Shown here: positions 7,152 through 10,308 of the stretch, in pieces
How positions within the stretch are numbered: position 1 is the stretch's first letter
Layout of the letters: every line of letters begins with the position of its first letter
Source of the DNA: Bordetella parapertussis
Lineage (GTDB): Bacteria > Pseudomonadota > Gammaproteobacteria > Burkholderiales > Burkholderiaceae_C
NCBI GenBank assembly: GCA_945900695.1
Contig: CAMDJU010000086.1
Span: forward strand, 1-10,308
Reading direction: 5' to 3'
Length of the DNA: 10,308 nucleotides
Translations under genes and position numbers: made by a program
Notes under the pieces: model-generated
What the model saw: the letters and a program-made list of their open reading frames with translations, nothing else
Database searches by the model: none
Told to the model about the DNA's origin: nothing

Positions 7152-7866
7152 GCTGATCAACGTCTGTGCCAGCTACCACCAGGCTCCCGTGGTGCAAGGG
7201 GTCAGCATGCGCATTGAAACCGCAGAAACCGTGGCCTTGATCGGCCCCAATGGCGCCGGCAAATCCACTTTGCTGGGGGCTTTATCGGGCACGGTGCCGC
7301 GCAGAAGTGGGCAAGCCATCCTCGATGGTGTGGACCTCATGGCATTGCCCAGCCACGCCATCGTGGCTTTGGGTGTGGTGCAAGTGCCTGAGGGTCGCCA
7401 TGTGTTCGCGCCGATGACGGTGCAAGACAATTTGTTGCTGGGCTCGGTGGCCTTGGCCCAACGGAGTCGTTTTTTGCAACAGCGGTTTGATGCGGTCTAT
7501 GCCCTGTTTCCGCGTTTGGCTCAGCGACGCCAACAGTTGGCCGGTACCTTGTCCGGCGGTGAACAGCAGATGGTGGCCATCGGTCGCGCCTTGATGTCGC
7601 AGCCGCGGGTCTTGTTGTTGGACGAGCCTTTTTTGGGCTTGGCCCCGATGGTCGTGGAAGAGATCCGTCATGCGCTGAACATCTTGCGCCAAGACGGCAT
7701 GACCATGATTTTGGTGGAGCAAAAACTCGATATTGCCTTGCCATTCACCAGTCGCACCCATGTGATGATCAAAGGCCAATTGGCCTGGGTCCAAGACAGC
7801 GCCCAATTGATGGACAGTCCAGATTTGGCGCAACTTTATTTTCGACTCGCACAGCCACTTTCTTAA
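7144..7866 (+). CDS. livF: HAAT-family ABC transporter ATP-binding protein (LivF-like)
   Basis: This 240-residue second ATPase of the importer shows Walker A GPNGAGKST at 34-42 (Lys40). The LivF-type Q-loop VVQVPEGRHVF has Gln80. The signature LSGGEQQMVAIGRALM spans 136-151, and Walker B VLLLDEPFLGLAP has Asp160 and Glu161. The switch position reads LVEQ, so Gln193 replaces the usual His, which is normal for LivF proteins. Length and motif spacing match the family. The start overlaps the LivG-like gene by 8 bases. It ends 15 bases before the first VOC gene, with no terminator between them, so the VOC genes are probably read from the same transcript. Confidence 0.93.
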   Translation: MLELINVCASYHQAPVVQGVSMRIETAETVALIGPNGAGKSTLLGALSGTVPRRSGQAILDGVDLMALPSHAIVALGVVQVPEGRHVFAPMTVQDNLLLGSVALAQRSRFLQQRFDAVYALFPRLAQRRQQLAGTLSGGEQQMVAIGRALMSQPRVLLLDEPFLGLAPMVVEEIRHALNILRQDGMTMILVEQKLDIALPFTSRTHVMIKGQLAWVQDSAQLMDSPDLAQLYFRLAQPLS

Positions 7867-7881
7867 ATCCAGGAGATCACC

Positions 7882-8493
7882 ATGACCAGCCCCTTGAGCG
7901 CCACCCACAACTTGCGTCCCGCCAGCCGGGGCATTCACCACCTGGCCCTCAACACCGATGACATGAAATCCACCGTGGACTTCTACACCCGGGTCTTGGG
8001 CATGCCCTTGGTGCATGCCTTGCGCGTGCCGCCCGGTGTGGGTGTTGGGCCGGGCAACCGTGGCAACCCACCTTTTGAAAACCTGCGCCACTACTTCTTT
8101 GATGCGGGCGGAGACACGCTGGTGGCTTTTTTTGAAATGCCCAAGGGCGCCAAGAGTGCGGGTGACCGCGACGCCCTGGCTGCCATGCAGCACTGTTCTT
8201 TCACCACCAGCAAAAGCCAGTTTGATGTGCTGCATCAGCGGCTCAAAGATGAGGGCATTGCCTTGATTGGACCAGTGAATGTCGGGGCGCAAACCTGGTC
8301 GTTGTACTTTTTTGATCCCAACGGCATTCGGCTGGAGCTGTCATGGCAAGAATACGATGAGGATGACGTACAAGTGGTCAAACGCTGGACGCAGACGCAA
8401 GCCGAGGCCCTGCAAGAGTTGGAAACCTTGAATGTCGATGCGCAGTGGTTGTCATCGGTGACGGCCCATTTACCCACCACCAGAGCCAGCTAG
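7882..8493 (+). CDS. VOC (glyoxalase/extradiol dioxygenase) superfamily protein, copy 1
   Basis: This 203-residue protein has two beta-alpha-beta-beta-beta modules of the VOC fold. Candidate metal ligands sit at the expected places: His20 (GIHHLAL), Glu85 (VAFFEMP), His104 (AMQHCSF) and Glu152 (GIRLELSW). FYTRVLGMPL at 34-43 and YFFDPNGIRLEL at 142-153 are classic VOC segments. The superfamily includes glyoxalase I, extradiol ring-cleavage dioxygenases and various hydrolases and epimerases, so the reaction is open. Single-domain members usually form the active site as dimers. About 50 C-terminal residues (after 153) lie beyond the fold and are charged and probably helical. An AGGAG 6 bases before the ATG supports the start. 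It lies directly behind the importer genes and in front of a paralogous VOC gene. Confidence 0.85.
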   Translation: MTSPLSATHNLRPASRGIHHLALNTDDMKSTVDFYTRVLGMPLVHALRVPPGVGVGPGNRGNPPFENLRHYFFDAGGDTLVAFFEMPKGAKSAGDRDALAAMQHCSFTTSKSQFDVLHQRLKDEGIALIGPVNVGAQTWSLYFFDPNGIRLELSWQEYDEDDVQVVKRWTQTQAEALQELETLNVDAQWLSSVTAHLPTTRAS

Positions 8494-8496
8494 GAG
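8492..8496 (+). promoter_or_regulatory. Ribosome binding site overlapping the stop of VOC copy 1
   Basis: AGGAG at 8492-8496 shares bases with the TAG stop at 8491-8493 and lies 6 bases before ATG 8503. Ribosomes ending on the first VOC gene are therefore placed to restart on the second, which suggests the pair is made together. Confidence 0.7.
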
Positions 8497-8502
8497 CACA
8501 TC

Positions 8503-9030
8503 ATGTCTCCATTCATTCCCATTCGTGGCTTGCACCACTTTGCCTACCGCTGTCGCGATGCAGAAGAAACACGCCACTTTTATGAGGATTTGCTGGGCTT
8601 GCCCTTGACCCACATCGTGCGCGCCGACACCATCCCCAGCACCGGAGAGCATTGTCCCTACGTGCACTTGTTTTTTGAAATGACCGATGGCAGTTCGGTG
8701 GCCTTTTTCGATTTGGGCGATAACACCGCCAGCGAGCCTTCTCCCAACACCCCGCTTTGGGTCAACCACCTGGCCTTGCGGGTCGACAGCGTGGAGGCCG
8801 TGCAAACGGCTCTGGGCCGCTTGCGTGGCGCAGGGCTGGATGTGATTGGACCGGTGAACCATGATGGTTTTGTGGTGTCCATTTACTTTTTTGACCCCAA
8901 TGGCATTCGGTTGGAGCTCACCACTGTCACGGCCAGTGACGCCCAATTGCAAAACTACCGGCGCGAGGCCCGAGGGCGATTGGATGCTTGGACCGCAGAA
9001 AAGGCCGCTCGGGCTGTGACCTTGGCCTGA
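8503..9030 (+). CDS. VOC superfamily protein, copy 2
   Basis: This 175-residue VOC-fold protein is a paralogue of the preceding gene product. Both contain FYxxxLGxPL near the N-terminus, an IGPVN segment and YFFDPNGIRLEL (128-139 here). Candidate metal ligands are His12 (LHHFAYR), His89 (VNHLALRV) and Glu138 (RLEL). At the place matching Glu85 of copy 1, this protein has Asp70 (VAFFDLGD). A nearby Glu59 (LFFEM) could serve instead. The region between the strands of the first module differs from copy 1, which argues for different substrate pockets rather than a recent duplication. It may form homodimers or a mixed dimer with copy 1; nothing in the sequence decides this. It is the last gene of the + strand run and converges on the next gene. 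Confidence 0.83.
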   Translation: MSPFIPIRGLHHFAYRCRDAEETRHFYEDLLGLPLTHIVRADTIPSTGEHCPYVHLFFEMTDGSSVAFFDLGDNTASEPSPNTPLWVNHLALRVDSVEAVQTALGRLRGAGLDVIGPVNHDGFVVSIYFFDPNGIRLELTTVTASDAQLQNYRREARGRLDAWTAEKAARAVTLA

Positions 9031-9041
9031 GCGCCATTCGC

Positions 9042-9057
9042 TGATGCCCCAGCATCA
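9042..9057. terminator. Possible hairpin between convergent genes
   Basis: TGATGC (9042-9047) and GCATCA (9052-9057) form a perfect 6-bp stem with a CCCA loop in the 24-bp gap between the convergent genes. It overlaps the stop codon of the - strand gene. No T run follows on either strand, so it is at best a weak or Rho-assisted end signal. Confidence 0.3.
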
Positions 9058-9762
9058 CACGCCGTCACTGTTCAAGGTGACCAAGCCTTTGGGCGTGTGC
9101 AGCACCGCTTGGACATTGGCAGGCCCTGTGGAGATAGCGACTTCCTTGAGCCCCAAGGCGGCGTAGGCGGCTTGGAGTTTGTTGGCGTTAGGGTGGCTCA
9201 CACTCAAGCGCTCCAGGCTGACTTTGGAGCGTGGCAAGGTGTTGCGGGGGTGCAGGCGCTCTGGGTCGGCGTCCCCCGGTTTGCCCCACTGGATGAGACT
9301 GGGCAGTGTGCCTTGGAACAAGCGTTGTCCGTCGGGCCGCAAGCTGAATTGCCAATGCAGCAAACCCTTGGGGGTTCGCCGATTGGCATGGATGGTGGTG
9401 CCACGGTCGATGCCTTGGTCGAACCATGCTTGGCGTGCTGCAGTGATGTCTGTGGTGCCAGCCACAAAATGCAGCAAGCGCGGTTGCTGGGCGACACTTT
9501 TTTGCAAGGCTGGGTCGTCCATGTCAAACCAGCGGGCATTTTTGGAGCGCAGCGCCGGGTCGGCGTAGGGGTGGATGGCAATGATTTCAAAGTAAGCCAT
9601 GGGGTGGGCGGGCGTGGCAATTTTGAACAAGCGGTTGTGGGTGCCTTGCTTGTCATGTTCGCCGCCAGGCCCTGGCGTGATGCCCAGCGTGTCCTCGCAC
9701 CACTGCACACCCTGGGACAAGGTGGCGGCCACCACCACGAGATGATCGATTTGCGTTTTCAT
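9055..9762 (-). CDS. VOC-fold Glyoxalase_3-like domain protein
   Basis: This 235-residue protein looks like the Glyoxalase-like domain family (PF13468 type). It has IDHLVVVAATLSQGVQW at 5-21, then CEDTLGITPGPGGEHDKQGT and HNRLF running to about 46, and MAYFEIIAI at 55-63. His7, His42, Glu59 and His98 are possible metal or substrate ligands. The first two modules (about 1-60 and 95-160) are followed by a further segment (180-235) with another VOC-like strand pattern. The function of this family is poorly defined. ATG at 9762-9760 is chosen because the first beta strand begins directly there. The frame stays open to an ATG at 9837, but the added residues show no homology I recognise and that ATG lies in the 9832-9844 palindrome. 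It faces the catabolic-looking cluster, so co-regulation with it is not implied. Confidence 0.75.
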   Translation of the reverse strand: MKTQIDHLVVVAATLSQGVQWCEDTLGITPGPGGEHDKQGTHNRLFKIATPAHPMAYFEIIAIHPYADPALRSKNARWFDMDDPALQKSVAQQPRLLHFVAGTTDITAARQAWFDQGIDRGTTIHANRRTPKGLLHWQFSLRPDGQRLFQGTLPSLIQWGKPGDADPERLHPRNTLPRSKVSLERLSVSHPNANKLQAAYAALGLKEVAISTGPANVQAVLHTPKGLVTLNSDGV

Positions 9763-9909
9763 CCCTGCACCATACCACTGCGCCAGTTGAAGGCGGCTTT
9801 GCGGTATTGGCCCCACATTTATGGACCATGCGATCACAGTGATCCCGTCAGGCCTGCACCGACAGGACGAGCATGTTTCAGGCGTGCGGTGCCTGGCGGG
9901 GCACGATTT
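9763..9909. other. Intergenic region upstream of the Glyoxalase_3-like gene
   Basis: This gap separates two - strand genes. It holds the 13-bp palindrome and, reading the - strand, a CATAAA (9823-9818) that could be a -10 element about 50 bases before the ATG. No good -35 match was found. A CAGGC/GCCTG stem (9879-9895) lies just after the HerA-like stop but has no T run behind it. Confidence 0.4.
9832..9844. promoter_or_regulatory. Perfect 13-bp palindrome, possible operator
   Basis: GATCAC (9832-9837), a central A, and GTGATC (9839-9844) form a perfect inverted repeat. It is in the promoter-distance region of the Glyoxalase_3-like gene on the - strand, 8 bases upstream of a CATAAA hexamer. 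GTGATC half-sites suit a dimeric regulator, but no regulator gene is in the window. Confidence 0.3.
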
Positions 9910-10308
9910 TCAGCGCCGCCGTCCTTTTCCGCTGGCACCGCCCAACAAGCCGCCCAACACACCCCGCACAATTTCTCGGCCAATGGATGAACCGACCGTG
10001 CGCACCGCGCTTTTGAGCACCAGTTGCGCCACCCCGTCGCGGTGCGCGCCGCGCGGGCCTTGGCTGCCAAACAGCAAATCGCTCACACTGCCCATCAGGC
10101 CACCCGAGGCAGGTGCCGATGCGCCATGGTTCGCATCGCTTGGCAATGGGCTGGCGCCTGCGCCGGAGACATCGCCACCATGGGCCCGCCCTTTGATCAT
10201 CTCGTAGGCCGATTCACGGTCCACGGTTTTTTCATAGACACCTGCCACCAAGGAGCTTTGCAGCAAGGCTTGGCGCTGCTCTGCAGTGATGGGGCCGAGT
10301 TGGCTGCC
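9910..10308 (-). CDS. HerA-like helicase/ATPase, C-terminal part (DUF853/YjgR type)
   Basis: This is the last 132 residues of a protein whose start lies beyond the right edge; the frame is open to base 10308. The visible part begins with QLGPITAEQRQALL and continues with the family segment VAGVYEKTVDRESAYEMI. A low-complexity Gly/Ala/Ser linker follows. The end is the characteristic QLVLKSAVRTVGSSIG, then an IVRGVLGGLLGG tail with a final basic KGRRR. This C-terminal end is typical of HerA-like proteins annotated as DUF853, about 500 residues long, whose Walker motifs would lie outside the window. The family is a FtsK/HerA-type ATPase of uncertain role. It reads in the same direction as the Glyoxalase_3-like gene, 147 bp upstream of it, and is probably unrelated to the catabolic-looking cluster. 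Confidence 0.85.
   Translation of the reverse strand, partial: GSQLGPITAEQRQALLQSSLVAGVYEKTVDRESAYEMIKGRAHGGDVSGAGASPLPSDANHGASAPASGGLMGSVSDLLFGSQGPRGAHRDGVAQLVLKSAVRTVGSSIGREIVRGVLGGLLGGASGKGRRR

Noticed and set aside
7282..8292. 336-codon open frame on the - strand across the LivF-like and first VOC genes
   Set aside because: It lies antisense to two genes with complete family motifs. Its product is rich in His, Gln and Gly with no recognisable domain, as expected for the antisense of this GC-biased coding DNA.
7882..9030. Recent tandem duplication of the VOC genes
   Set aside because: Similarity is limited to fold-conserved segments near both ends of the domain. The middle regions and C-terminal tails differ, so this is an old divergence or separate recruitment.
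9879..9895. CAGGC/GCCTG hairpin just after the HerA-like stop as a terminator
   Set aside because: The stem is only 5 bp with a 7-base loop, and no T run follows on the - strand.
9097..9990. 297-codon + strand frame opposite the Glyoxalase_3-like gene
   Set aside because: The - strand protein has VOC-type motifs, and the + strand product has none. The frame also runs through the intergenic palindrome into the HerA-like gene.
1..10308. tRNA genes, CRISPR arrays, insertion sequences, phage or defence genes
   Set aside because: None were seen. Nearly all of the window is accounted for by metabolic, transport and HerA-like coding regions, and no spaced repeats or transposase motifs were found.

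Overview
The window looks like a chromosomal segment of a betaproteobacterium, most likely Burkholderiales in or near Comamonadaceae. The reasons are the moderately high GC content, very heavy use of TTG for leucine, and the mix of protein families. No sequence search was possible, so the taxon is an inference. No RNA genes, insertion sequences, CRISPR arrays or integrase genes were seen.

Layout. Positions 1-9030 hold ten genes, all on the + strand and mostly tightly packed. They are: the 3' part of a zinc-site methyltransferase of the cobalamin-independent methionine synthase (MetE C-terminal) superfamily; a shikimate dehydrogenase (AroE) family enzyme; a small exported protein that looks like an outer-membrane beta-barrel; a fumarylacetoacetate hydrolase (FAH) family enzyme; a complete five-gene branched-chain-amino-acid-type (HAAT/Liv) ABC importer in the order binding protein, LivH, LivM, LivG, LivF; and two paralogous single-domain vicinal-oxygen-chelate (VOC) proteins. 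The only sizeable gap in this run is 2243-2418 (176 bp), before the FAH gene. It holds an imperfect inverted repeat and a weak promoter-like match.

Positions 9055-10308 run on the - strand and converge on the cluster. They hold a third VOC-fold protein (Glyoxalase_3-like) and the C-terminal end of a HerA-like ATPase (DUF853/YjgR type), which is cut by the right edge of the window. The 147-bp gap at 9763-9909 contains a perfect 13-bp palindrome.

How the genes may work together. A high-affinity importer sits with an FAH-family C-C bond hydrolase, metal-binding VOC enzymes, an NAD(P)-dependent AroE-type dehydrogenase and a zinc methyl/alkyl-transferase-like protein. This is the usual look of a cluster for uptake and degradation of an organic acid, perhaps aromatic or alicyclic. 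The substrate cannot be read from the sequence. The importer subunits are standard. The best leads for something undescribed are the unassigned pathway, the VOC pair (one member has Asp where the other has a Glu metal ligand), and the barrel protein placed among the enzymes.
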